The translations under genes and the position numbers were made by a program. The notes below the pieces were generated by a model. It worked only from the letters and a program-made list of their open reading frames with translations. It had not been told where the DNA came from and did no database searches. 64,000 bases of DNA from Pseudarthrobacter sp. NamB4. GTDB taxonomy: Bacteria > Actinomycetota > Actinomycetes > Actinomycetales > Micrococcaceae. The stretch is taken from positions 62,001 through 126,000 of the forward strand of contig NZ_VAHM01000002.1 of the NCBI RefSeq assembly GCF_005796185.1. The letters are read 5' to 3'. The stretch's first letter is position 1; the number at the start of each line of letters is the position of its first letter. This document shows, one piece after another, positions 57,612-64,000 of this stretch.

Positions 57612-57617
57612 CATGAT
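57612..57617 (+). promoter_or_regulatory. -10 element of a leaderless promoter (glycerate kinase)
   Basis: CATGAT ends 6 nt before the ATG at 57624. Confidence 0.5.
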
Positions 57618-57623
57618 GGTCGC

Positions 57624-58748
57624 ATGCGCATTCTTATTGCTCCGGACAAGTTCAAGGGTTCCCTGACGGCAGCCGAGGCCGCTGCGGCCATCGCCGAAGG
57701 CGCGCTGCGGGTGTACCCGGACGCCGTGGCCACGCAGTTCCCCATCGCCGACGGCGGCGAAGGCACGCTCGAAGCGGCAGTGGCTGCCGGTTACGAGGAG
57801 CGGCTGAACGCCGTCGTGGGACCGATCCTGGCGCCCCTTGGAGCCGCATGGGCCCTGCGAAAGGATGACGGCGGAAGGGTCACCGCCGTCATCGAGACGG
57901 CGCAGGCCTCCGGCCTTGCGGACATGGAGCCTACCCCGGAGAACGCCCTCCGCGCACACAGCTATGGCTGTGGACAGCTGATCGCGGCTGCCCTGGACGC
58001 CGGGGCCACGGAGATAGTGCTGGGACTCGGCGGATCAGCGATGACCGACGGCGGCAGCGGTGCCCTGCGCGCCCTGGGCCTGAAGCCGCTGGACTCCGCC
58101 GGCAACGTGGTGCCCCTCGGCGGCGGCTCACTGGCCGACGTCGTCGCGCTTGACGCCAGCGCCCTGGACCCCAGGCTTGCAGCGACCACCTTCCGCATCG
58201 CCGTCGATGTCCGCAACCCCCTGTATGGGCCGGCGGGCGCGGCGCATGTCTTCTCCCCGCAGAAGGGCGCGGACCCGGACGCGGTGGAATTGCTCGACGC
58301 GGGGCTGCGTAACTGGGCGTCCGTTCTCCGCGAAGCCACGGGCCGGGACGTGAACGTCCCGGGGGCCGGCGCCGCCGGCGGGTTCCCGGCCTCGTTCCTT
58401 GCCTTTACCGGCGCCACGCTGGAAGGCGGCTTCGCGCTGGTGGCCGGGCTCACCGGCTTGGCCGCGCAGCTCGGCACGGCGGACCTGGTGATCACCGGTG
58501 AGGGCTCCATGGACTCTCAGTCCCTGGCCGGAAAAGCTCCCATCGCCCTGGCTGACGCCGCCCGGGAGCGCGGAATTCCCGTGATTGTGGTGGCCGGCCG
58601 CATCCTGGTCACGCCCGAGGACCTCGCGGGACATGGTGTAGTGGCCGCCGCGCAGCTGCTGGACGTGGCACCCAGCCCGCAGGACGCCCTTGCCAACGCC
58701 GCCAGGTACCTGGCCTGGGCAACAAGCCAGGTACTTGAGGGCGCGTAG
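57624..58748 (+). CDS. Glycerate kinase (GarK/GlxK type)
   Basis: The 374-residue enzyme phosphorylates D-glycerate. The N-terminal IAPDKFKGSLTAAEAA (5-20) and the mid-protein LGLGGSAMTDGGSGAL (about 132-147) are the family hallmarks, and the GAAGGFPASFLAF segment and GEGSMDSQSLAGKAP complete it. Length is typical of class II glycerate kinases. It stands alone; the link to central metabolism (glycerate from serine or glyoxylate) is compatible with but not required by the C1 genes. Confidence 0.9.
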   Translation: MRILIAPDKFKGSLTAAEAAAAIAEGALRVYPDAVATQFPIADGGEGTLEAAVAAGYEERLNAVVGPILAPLGAAWALRKDDGGRVTAVIETAQASGLADMEPTPENALRAHSYGCGQLIAAALDAGATEIVLGLGGSAMTDGGSGALRALGLKPLDSAGNVVPLGGGSLADVVALDASALDPRLAATTFRIAVDVRNPLYGPAGAAHVFSPQKGADPDAVELLDAGLRNWASVLREATGRDVNVPGAGAAGGFPASFLAFTGATLEGGFALVAGLTGLAAQLGTADLVITGEGSMDSQSLAGKAPIALADAARERGIPVIVVAGRILVTPEDLAGHGVVAAAQLLDVAPSPQDALANAARYLAWATSQVLEGA

Positions 58749-58752
58749 GCAG

Positions 58753-59097
58753 CTAAACGATGGTGGTGTTGCGGCGGCGCCGCCAAACCAGCACCACTAT
58801 CAGCGTTGCCAGAGCTATCCCGCCGATGACCCAGGGGGCGAAGTTGAGCCGGGTGGACTCATTCTGTGCCGATTCGCCGGTTCCCGGGTTAGCCGGGCCC
58901 GTGGAGGCGGTATCCCCGGGAGAAGGCGTGGGAGATGAAGCAGTCATCGCCCACGCCCCTCCGGAGGATCCCGACCCCGTCTGCACAGCGGCCGTTGCGG
59001 AACCCCCGGCCGGCGACGCGTGTGCCGCCCCCAGCGGCAGTGCCGGCGCCGAGATGATCAGCAGGGCAAAGAAAGCACTTCTCAGGATGTTTCTCAT
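58753..59097 (-). CDS. Secreted or membrane-anchored small protein
   Basis: This 114-residue protein has a signal peptide (about 1-28: MRNILRSAFFALLIISA, cleavage likely near AHA-SP). A Ser/Thr/Gly/Pro/Ala-rich extracellular part follows, then one membrane helix (about 88-105) ending in RRRR inside. Type I topology. No sortase LPXTG motif is present. It converges with glycerate kinase with only 4 bp between the stops. Function unknown; a surface spacer or anchor is a guess. AAAGGAAAATTGT precedes the ATG. Confidence 0.65.
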   Translation of the reverse strand: MRNILRSAFFALLIISAPALPLGAAHASPAGGSATAAVQTGSGSSGGAWAMTASSPTPSPGDTASTGPANPGTGESAQNESTRLNFAPWVIGGIALATLIVVLVWRRRRNTTIV

Positions 59098-59140
59098 ACA
59101 ATTTTCCTTTCGTTGGGAGCAGACCCGGGACTGACCGGGG

Positions 59141-59662
59141 TCACTTCTGTTTCAAATTGGCTGGTGCCGCCTCTGCTGCAGCGCGCCTGTTCAGGTGGAT
59201 GGGGACGAAAACCAGGAAGATAACCATCACTGCCATCAGCGCTCCGCCGGCGGTGATCCCTGCCGAACGTCCGGCCGTCACGTCAAAGACCAGGGCTGCC
59301 GTTCCCGCGCTCAGCAATGCGATGCCGGCAAGGGTCAACTTGGCGATGGTGTCTCCGCTGGAAACCAGTGTTTCCTTGAGTCGCTTGCGGAACAGCCGCC
59401 GGTGCACGCTGACCGGCAGGAGGATGAGTGCAGTGGTCAGCGCGGCGATGACGACGTTCGTCAGGTAGAGGTTCACCTGAAATTCATCCAGGTCTTCAAA
59501 CCGCTCCTGGAAGGGCAGAGTCAGCAGGAAGCCGGCCAGGATCTGCACGCCCATCTGCAGGACCCGCATCTCCTGAAGCAGCTCAGCCCAGTTGCGGTCC
59601 AGCTGTTCCTCACGGGTTTCGTTCCTGCCCGTTCGGCCCGTGTAATCCTCCACCTCGGACAT
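59141..59662 (-). CDS. DUF6328-like membrane protein
   Basis: The 173-residue protein has four predicted helices (about 35-50, 65-86, 106-128, 135-157) after a charged cytoplasmic start with NETREEQLDRNWAELLQEMR. VLQMGVQILAGFLLTLPF and the LPVSVHRRLFR motif are typical of the DUF6328 proteins of actinobacteria. GGAAGGAGATGCG fixes the start. It lies 43 bp before the small secreted protein on the same strand and is divergent from an SDR gene with a stress-type element between them. The function is not known. Confidence 0.8.
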   Translation of the reverse strand: MSEVEDYTGRTGRNETREEQLDRNWAELLQEMRVLQMGVQILAGFLLTLPFQERFEDLDEFQVNLYLTNVVIAALTTALILLPVSVHRRLFRKRLKETLVSSGDTIAKLTLAGIALLSAGTAALVFDVTAGRSAGITAGGALMAVMVIFLVFVPIHLNRRAAAEAAPANLKQK

Positions 59663-59755
59663 CGCATCTCCTTCCACTGCCGCCCCCCGGGGGTTTCTTT
59701 CTACTCTTTCCCTACCCAGAAGCAAGGCAGACGTTGCGCCAAAGCCAACATTTGA

Positions 59756-59774
59756 TAAGTTTACTGATTATTCG
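59756..59774 (+). promoter_or_regulatory. Shared stress-gene element, copy 3
   Basis: TAAGTTTACTGATTATTCG lies between the divergent DUF6328 and SDR genes. It matches the element at 49733-49751. Confidence 0.5.
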
Positions 59775-59872
59775 AACTGGGCGGTGGACTTCGTTCCTCC
59801 GGCCGGGATAGCTTCGAGGAGCCGGTGCATGGCGGAGCTCTTCGAAAAACCGACACAGTGAGCAGGCGGACT

Positions 59873-60772
59873 ATGAGCGACACACAGAAGCAAACAGACC
59901 AGCCAAAGGATCCGCGGGGCGGCTACCACTCGGGCCCGTTCCCGGAACAGGAACAGAAGCAGCCCGGCCTCACGGCGCCAATGGAACCCAAGCCTGACCA
60001 TGGAGAACTCAGCTACGAGGGCCACGGAAAGCTGCAGGGCAAGGCCGCGCTTATCACCGGCGGTGACTCCGGCATCGGCAAGGCCGCAGCCATAGCCTTT
60101 GCACGCGAGGGGGCCGACGTCGCCATCTCCTACCTCCCGGAAGAAGAGGAGGACGCCCAAGACACCGCCGACTGGATCCGGAAGGCCGGCCAGCGTGCCC
60201 TCCTGTTCGCCGGGGACGGGCGCGAGGAGGAATTCAGCACGCGTATCGTCGAGGAAACCGTGTCCGAGTTCGGCCGGCTTGACGTCGTGGTGCTGAACGC
60301 CGCATACCAAAAGAACCGTGAAAGCCTGGAGACCCTGCCCACCGAAGAGTTCGACCGGGTTTTCAAGACGAACCTGTACTCGCTGCTCTGGACGGCGCGG
60401 GCCGCTGTTCCGCACCTCAAGCCAGGCGCCTCGATCATCACCACGTCGTCGGTCCAGGCCTTCAGCCCCTCCCCGGGCCTGATCGACTACGCCATGACCA
60501 AGGCCGCCCAGGTGGCGTTCACCAAGGCACTGGCCCAGGAACTTGGTCCCCAGGGGATCAGGGTGAACGCAGTGGCTCCGGGGCCCATCTGGACCCCCTT
60601 GATTCCCGCCACCGAATGGCCCGAAAAACTCCCGAAGTTCGGCCAGGACACGCCGCTGGAGCGCGCGGGCCAGCCGGCCGAACTGGCCGCAGCATACGTG
60701 TTGCTGGCGTCGGAGGACGGCTCCTACATCTCCGGGGCGGTGCTGCCGGTGACCGGCGGCAAGGCGCTCTGA
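59873..60772 (+). CDS. SDR-family oxidoreductase, glucose/ribitol dehydrogenase-like (YhxC type)
   Basis: The 299-residue enzyme has a 50-residue N-terminal extension (QTDQPKDPRGGYHSGPFPEQ is its conserved part) ahead of the Rossmann core. Cofactor motif TGGDSGIGKAAAIAFA, catalytic Ser in TTSSVQAF and YAMTK, and an LNAAYQ variant of the usual NNAG. The extended form is typical of general-stress SDRs such as YhxC/YdaD of Bacillus. The physiological substrate is unknown. The ATG at 59873 is used; the frame extends 16 codons upstream. It lies 99 bp after the shared element. Confidence 0.85.
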   Translation: MSDTQKQTDQPKDPRGGYHSGPFPEQEQKQPGLTAPMEPKPDHGELSYEGHGKLQGKAALITGGDSGIGKAAAIAFAREGADVAISYLPEEEEDAQDTADWIRKAGQRALLFAGDGREEEFSTRIVEETVSEFGRLDVVVLNAAYQKNRESLETLPTEEFDRVFKTNLYSLLWTARAAVPHLKPGASIITTSSVQAFSPSPGLIDYAMTKAAQVAFTKALAQELGPQGIRVNAVAPGPIWTPLIPATEWPEKLPKFGQDTPLERAGQPAELAAAYVLLASEDGSYISGAVLPVTGGKAL

Positions 60773-60821
60773 CAGGCCACCTTCGCAGTTCAGCTCCATC
60801 CAACGCACAACAGGAGGAACC

Positions 60822-61193
60822 ATGACGCAGGAAAACCAGCACGCACAGCCGGAAACGGACCCGGGCGGTTACGGCACTCCCACCGCCGAACAGGAACTGG
60901 GCGGGGTCCAGGGTTTGGCAAACAGCCCACAGGCCGGTGGAAGCGGTGACTCGGACAGCGTGGGAACCAACGAGCCGCAACAGGGAACCAGCGAGGACCC
61001 TGTGCCCCGGGACGTGGACCTTCCCTCAGGGGAAGCCGACCTCGACGAGTCCAACGACGACTCCCGGGGATCTGCTCCGGTCTCCTCTGAACCAGGGCAG
61101 GAAGCTGCGGGGATTCCTGACGGCAGCGGCAACGACCTCCCTGAGGAGAAGTCACCGAACGACGACGGCGGCGAAAGCTTCGACGCCGGCTGA
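60822..61193 (+). CDS. Acidic disordered protein
   Basis: This 123-residue protein is almost free of hydrophobic residues, rich in Glu, Asp, Gly, Ser, Pro and Gln (GGYGTPTAEQELGG near the start). It is predicted disordered throughout and resembles the proteins at 42.2, 49.2 and 49.8 kb in composition but not clearly in sequence. AGGAGGAACC precedes the ATG. It follows the SDR gene by 49 bp and ends at a terminator, so the two are probably one stress operon. Confidence 0.6.
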   Translation: MTQENQHAQPETDPGGYGTPTAEQELGGVQGLANSPQAGGSGDSDSVGTNEPQQGTSEDPVPRDVDLPSGEADLDESNDDSRGSAPVSSEPGQEAAGIPDGSGNDLPEEKSPNDDGGESFDAG

Positions 61194-61233
61194 GCACGTG
61201 CGCTGACAGCGTGCCTGCTGAACGGCACACCAG

Positions 61234-61278
61234 AAGGCCTCCGTCCCGATTCGTTAAGGATTTCAGGGCGGAGGCCTT
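61234..61278 (+). terminator. Terminator after the stress SDR operon
   Basis: A 10-bp stem (AAGGCCTCCG at 61234-61243 with 61269-61278), extended by CCC/GGG after a one-base bulge, with a long loop. It lies 41 bp after the stop codon. Confidence 0.65.
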
Positions 61279-61369
61279 CGGCGTGCCGGGCATACATCCC
61301 GGCCACGTGGGTACGGGAACGACGAATACATTCGCTAGCTATGCCGATGCAGGCGCCAGGAGGGTGGGC

Positions 61370-62242
61370 GTGAGCGCAAGATCATCAGAACAATGGGCGC
61401 GCCGCAGTCATGTGCCGGACGATGTGGACGTGGACGTGCTGCTGCCCACGTGCAACCGTCCGGCAGAACTCGCCGTGACCCTCGCGGGACTTGCCGCACA
61501 GACTGAGCCGGCCTTCGCCGTCGTCATCAGCGACCAGTCAACGGGCACCCCAGGCTGGGAACATCCTGCCGCTGCCGCCATGGTGCGGATCCTCGAAGCC
61601 CAGGGCCGGCCGGTCAGCCTTCTCCGCCACCTGCCGCGGCGTGGCCTGGCCGAACACCGCCAGTTCCTGCTGGAGCAGTCAACCGCGGAGAAATGCCTCT
61701 TCCTGGACGACGACGTCTGGCTGGAACCCGGAGCGCTGGACCGGCTCAGCATCGCCCTGGACAAGCTGGACTGCGGATTCGTGGGGATGGCACCACAGGG
61801 GCTGTCCTACCTGGATGACAGGAGGCCGGAGCAGACGGCGGTCTTCGAGGCGTGGGACGGGCCTGTTACGCCCGAACGCATTCGCCCCGGGGAGCCGGGG
61901 TTTGACCGCTGGCCTCTCCACAGTGCCGCTAACCTCAGCCACCTGGGCGCCGATCTGTCCCTGCAGCCCGGCGAGTGGGTTCCCTACCGGGTGGCCTGGC
62001 TGGGCGGCTGCGCGATGTACCGGCGGGACGCGCTCAACGCCGCCGGCGGATTCAGCTTCTGGTCCAGATTGCCGGCGAACCATGCAGGAGAAGACGTCGT
62101 GGCGCAGTGGCAGGTGATGGAAAGGTTCGGCGGCGCTGGGATCCTGCCGTCCGGAGCCGTCCATCTCGAGGCGCCCACCACGGTGACGGACCGGCGGGTG
62201 GAGGCGTACGACGTCGTGCTTACCCGGGAGCAGGCGGGCTGA
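61370..62242 (+). CDS. Family 2 glycosyltransferase
   Basis: The 290-residue enzyme has a GT-A fold: DVDVLLPTCNRPAELAVTLA near the start, the UDP-binding ISDQST, and the metal-binding LFLDDDVWLEPGAL. The later WLGGCAMYRRDALNAAGGF is the acceptor-side motif. There are no membrane segments. I choose the GTG at 61370 because AGGAGG precedes it and homology starts just after; the frame is open further upstream through the terminator. Sugar donor and target are unknown; cell-wall or capsule glycans are usual. Confidence 0.78.
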   Translation: MSARSSEQWARRSHVPDDVDVDVLLPTCNRPAELAVTLAGLAAQTEPAFAVVISDQSTGTPGWEHPAAAAMVRILEAQGRPVSLLRHLPRRGLAEHRQFLLEQSTAEKCLFLDDDVWLEPGALDRLSIALDKLDCGFVGMAPQGLSYLDDRRPEQTAVFEAWDGPVTPERIRPGEPGFDRWPLHSAANLSHLGADLSLQPGEWVPYRVAWLGGCAMYRRDALNAAGGFSFWSRLPANHAGEDVVAQWQVMERFGGAGILPSGAVHLEAPTTVTDRRVEAYDVVLTREQAG

Positions 62243-62337
62243 TTCCGCACTGCCCCTCCCTTGGAGGGCGCACGGGACGTATTCTGTAAATACAAGGTTT
62301 TGCAGTAGGCCGCAGCGCTCGCAACAAGGCGTGGATA

Positions 62338-63252
62338 ATGGCCGCTGAACCCGCAGGGCAGCTCGGCTGGGGCCCCCTTCCAGTACCTCCGGAACAGGTT
62401 TTCGACAGCAAGGACGTCGAAACCTACCTCTGGGAAGTCACGCACGACTTCATGGTGGACATCAAGGGTGACCAGCGCGGCATCAGCTGGGCCGCCACTC
62501 TCTTCCGCCTGGGGAAGGCACGCACCGTTGCCGCCAGCACGGAAAAGGCACGCGAGGCGGACCGGGAGCAGTGCTCCTTCGCGGACGGGCCCGTCATGGA
62601 GGCCCTCCGCAGCGGTGAATTCGTACTGTTGTCCGATGTCAGCAGGGACCGCCGCTGGCCCGGCTACGCCAATGCGGCCGCCGGCCACGGTGTCCAGTCG
62701 CTCCTGTCGATGCCCATCGCGTCCGAGGGCGGAACCAGCGCCGCCATCAACCTGTACGCAGCCTTTCCGCACGCCTTCACCAGTGACGACCTGCTCCGAA
62801 GCAGCAGTTATGCGCGGCAGGTGGCACGTGCGCTGCGCGTGGTGGTCCGGGTTGCCGAGCGTGCCGAGGCGACAGCGGGAATCGCCGTCGTACAAAGCTC
62901 CTTGGTCCTGGTTGACCTGGCGGTGCGCAGCCTCATGGATGAATACGGGCTCAGCCGCGAAGGCGCCCTCCGGTTCCTGCAGACCCAGGCGCTGCACCAC
63001 GAGCTTGACCTGCGGGGCGCTGCCCTCAACATCGTTGCGCCCGGTCCCGGTCCCGGGCATGAGCAGCGGGCCCGTGCCGCGGACGCCGGCAGTGGGCCCT
63101 CCGGACTGGGGCAAGGAACCCCCGACGGCGTGGCGGCGGACTTTCGCCTGGTGCCTCCTGCCGAACTGGACCACCAGGCGGACGAGCAGCGCCGCGCTGC
63201 AGGCGGAGCGGACACGGACCCGCCGCCGACGGCGGAAGGGAGGACGGCATGA
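62338..63252 (+). CDS. GAF-ANTAR regulatory protein
   Basis: The 304-residue protein has a GAF sensor domain (about 30-180: GISWAATLFRLGKARTVAAST, then FVLLSDVSRDRRW and ASEGGTSAAINLYA). A C-terminal ANTAR domain (about 185-240: IAVVQSSLVLVDLAVRSLMDEYGLSREGAL) follows, then a 60-residue Pro/Ala-rich tail. ANTAR domains bind paired stem-loops in mRNA and cause antitermination, here controlled by the GAF ligand. GAF-ANTAR genes are frequent in actinobacteria. It overlaps the SGNH hydrolase by 4 bp, so the hydrolase may be its target or only a passenger. I saw no clear paired stem-loop in the preceding 95 bp. Confidence 0.8.
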   Translation: MAAEPAGQLGWGPLPVPPEQVFDSKDVETYLWEVTHDFMVDIKGDQRGISWAATLFRLGKARTVAASTEKAREADREQCSFADGPVMEALRSGEFVLLSDVSRDRRWPGYANAAAGHGVQSLLSMPIASEGGTSAAINLYAAFPHAFTSDDLLRSSSYARQVARALRVVVRVAERAEATAGIAVVQSSLVLVDLAVRSLMDEYGLSREGALRFLQTQALHHELDLRGAALNIVAPGPGPGHEQRARAADAGSGPSGLGQGTPDGVAADFRLVPPAELDHQADEQRRAAGGADTDPPPTAEGRTA

Positions 63253-64000
63253 CTGCGGAGAAGCAGGAGCAGCGGCCGGAAGAGGTTCGGGTGCAGCTGC
63301 ACGAGCAACTTGGGGACCCGCAAGTGCAGCGTGCGGAACAGGAGTTTGGAATCGGGCAGCATCCGTGGCACCGTTTTGTAGCGCTCGGGGATTCGTATAC
63401 CGAAGGCGTGGGAGACCCGGAACCGCGCAGCCTGGGCGGGCTCCGGGGCTGGGCTGACCGGGTGGCGGAGGAACTGAGCGGCAGCCAGCCGGACTTCGCC
63501 TATGCCAATCTTGCAGTCCGGGGAATGCTGCTCCAGCAGATCCTGGACCGGCAGCTGGATTCGGCGCTGGCCCTGCGGCCGGACCTGGTGGCTATGTCCG
63601 GCGGCGGAAATGACATTATCTTCCGGCGCGGCGACCCGGACAAGCTTGCTGACAAGATGGACCAGGCGGTGCAGGTACTGGCCGGGACCGGGGCTGCCGT
63701 GCTCCTCTTTGCCGGGCCTGATTGGGGCAATACGCCGGTGTTCAGCAAGATCCGCGGACGCGCGGCGGTCTACAACGAACACCTCCATGCCATCGGAGCG
63801 CGGCGGCATGCCATCATGGTGGATCTGTGGTGCCTGCCGGAACTCCAGCATGCGCTGATGTGGGACCCGGACCGGCTGCACCTCTCGCCGCTGGGGCACC
63901 ACAGCGTAGCCGTCGCCACCCTCAACGCCCTCGGCGTGGACCACCCCCTCCAACCCCTGCAACCGCGGCCCCTTCCCGCGCACGGATGGAAACATGCCAG
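63249..64000 (+). CDS. SGNH/GDSL hydrolase (3' end outside window)
   Basis: At least 250 residues of an SGNH esterase are present, and the frame is open to the window edge. Block I is FVALGDSYTEG (nucleophile Ser, about 44-51), the Gly block is LAVRG, block III is SGGGNDII, and block V DRLHLSPLGH carries the Asp-x-x-His pair. No signal peptide is seen: the first 40 residues are charged and helical (EKQEQRPEEVRVQLHEQLG), so it is probably cytoplasmic. Similar lone SGNH enzymes act on short acyl esters. The ATG overlaps the GAF-ANTAR stop by 4 bp (ATGA). The last codons here are in HGWKHA. Confidence 0.82.
   Translation, partial: MTAEKQEQRPEEVRVQLHEQLGDPQVQRAEQEFGIGQHPWHRFVALGDSYTEGVGDPEPRSLGGLRGWADRVAEELSGSQPDFAYANLAVRGMLLQQILDRQLDSALALRPDLVAMSGGGNDIIFRRGDPDKLADKMDQAVQVLAGTGAAVLLFAGPDWGNTPVFSKIRGRAAVYNEHLHAIGARRHAIMVDLWCLPELQHALMWDPDRLHLSPLGHHSVAVATLNALGVDHPLQPLQPRPLPAHGWKHA

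Overview
The window is high-GC chromosomal DNA from an actinobacterium of the Arthrobacter/Pseudarthrobacter type (Micrococcaceae). Evidence for this is the codon bias, the many GTG/TTG starts, a mycothiol-type formaldehyde dehydrogenase, a dimethylglycine oxidase of the Arthrobacter globiformis type, a DUF222/HNH remnant typical of the group, and many leaderless promoters. I see no rRNA, tRNA, CRISPR array, prophage or intact insertion sequence.

Layout. 1-4.6 kb: an iron-type ABC permease (cut by the window edge), its ATPase, and an unusual adenylation/carrier/membrane-acyltransferase fusion. 4.6-10 kb: a 5'-truncated APC permease behind an orphan promoter/operator, an alpha/beta hydrolase, a DUF1349-like protein, a PfkB sugar kinase and an orphan ABC solute-binding protein. 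10-17 kb: a paired SMR efflux system, a BetI-like TetR regulator, choline dehydrogenase, betaine aldehyde dehydrogenase and an APC permease. 17-18 kb: a DUF559-type nuclease-like gene with repeats on both sides. 18.2-27.1 kb (minus): glyA-soxBDAG-sdaA-purU, one coupled operon, with a divergent GntR regulator. 28.2-31.8 kb: the RuMP formaldehyde-fixation pair hps/phi, a LuxR-HATPase fusion regulator and an IclR regulator. 31.9-41.2 kb: LysR regulator, betaine demethylase gbcA/gbcB, a BCCT transporter, a second purU and dimethylglycine oxidase. 41.3-46.7 kb: HNH pseudogene, a small protein, a formate-dehydrogenase-like molybdoenzyme, an MBL hydrolase and S-(hydroxymethyl)mycothiol dehydrogenase. 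47-64 kb: HAD phosphatase, glycerophosphodiesterase, a c-di-GMP signalling cluster (histidine kinase, GGDEF-EAL, EAL), a methyltransferase, a set of small acidic or stress-type proteins with two SDR enzymes, glycerate kinase, a glycosyltransferase, a GAF-ANTAR regulator and an SGNH hydrolase that runs off the end.

How it works together. Genes between 10.7 and 46.7 kb encode the whole route choline -> betaine aldehyde -> glycine betaine -> dimethylglycine -> sarcosine -> glycine -> serine -> pyruvate. They also supply uptake (BCCT), one-carbon disposal (two PurU deformylases, formate dehydrogenase-like enzyme, mycothiol-dependent formaldehyde oxidation) and formaldehyde assimilation (Hps/Phi). 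Regulators of the TetR, GntR, LuxR, IclR and LysR families sit at the joints, several beside clear palindromes.

The least expected signals are non-coding: (i) a family of 32-bp-period repeats at four intergenic sites, two of them flanking the DUF559 gene; (ii) a nAnnnT-N6-NTG leaderless promoter signature at ten genes; (iii) a near-palindromic TAAG..ACTGAT element before the stress-type genes.
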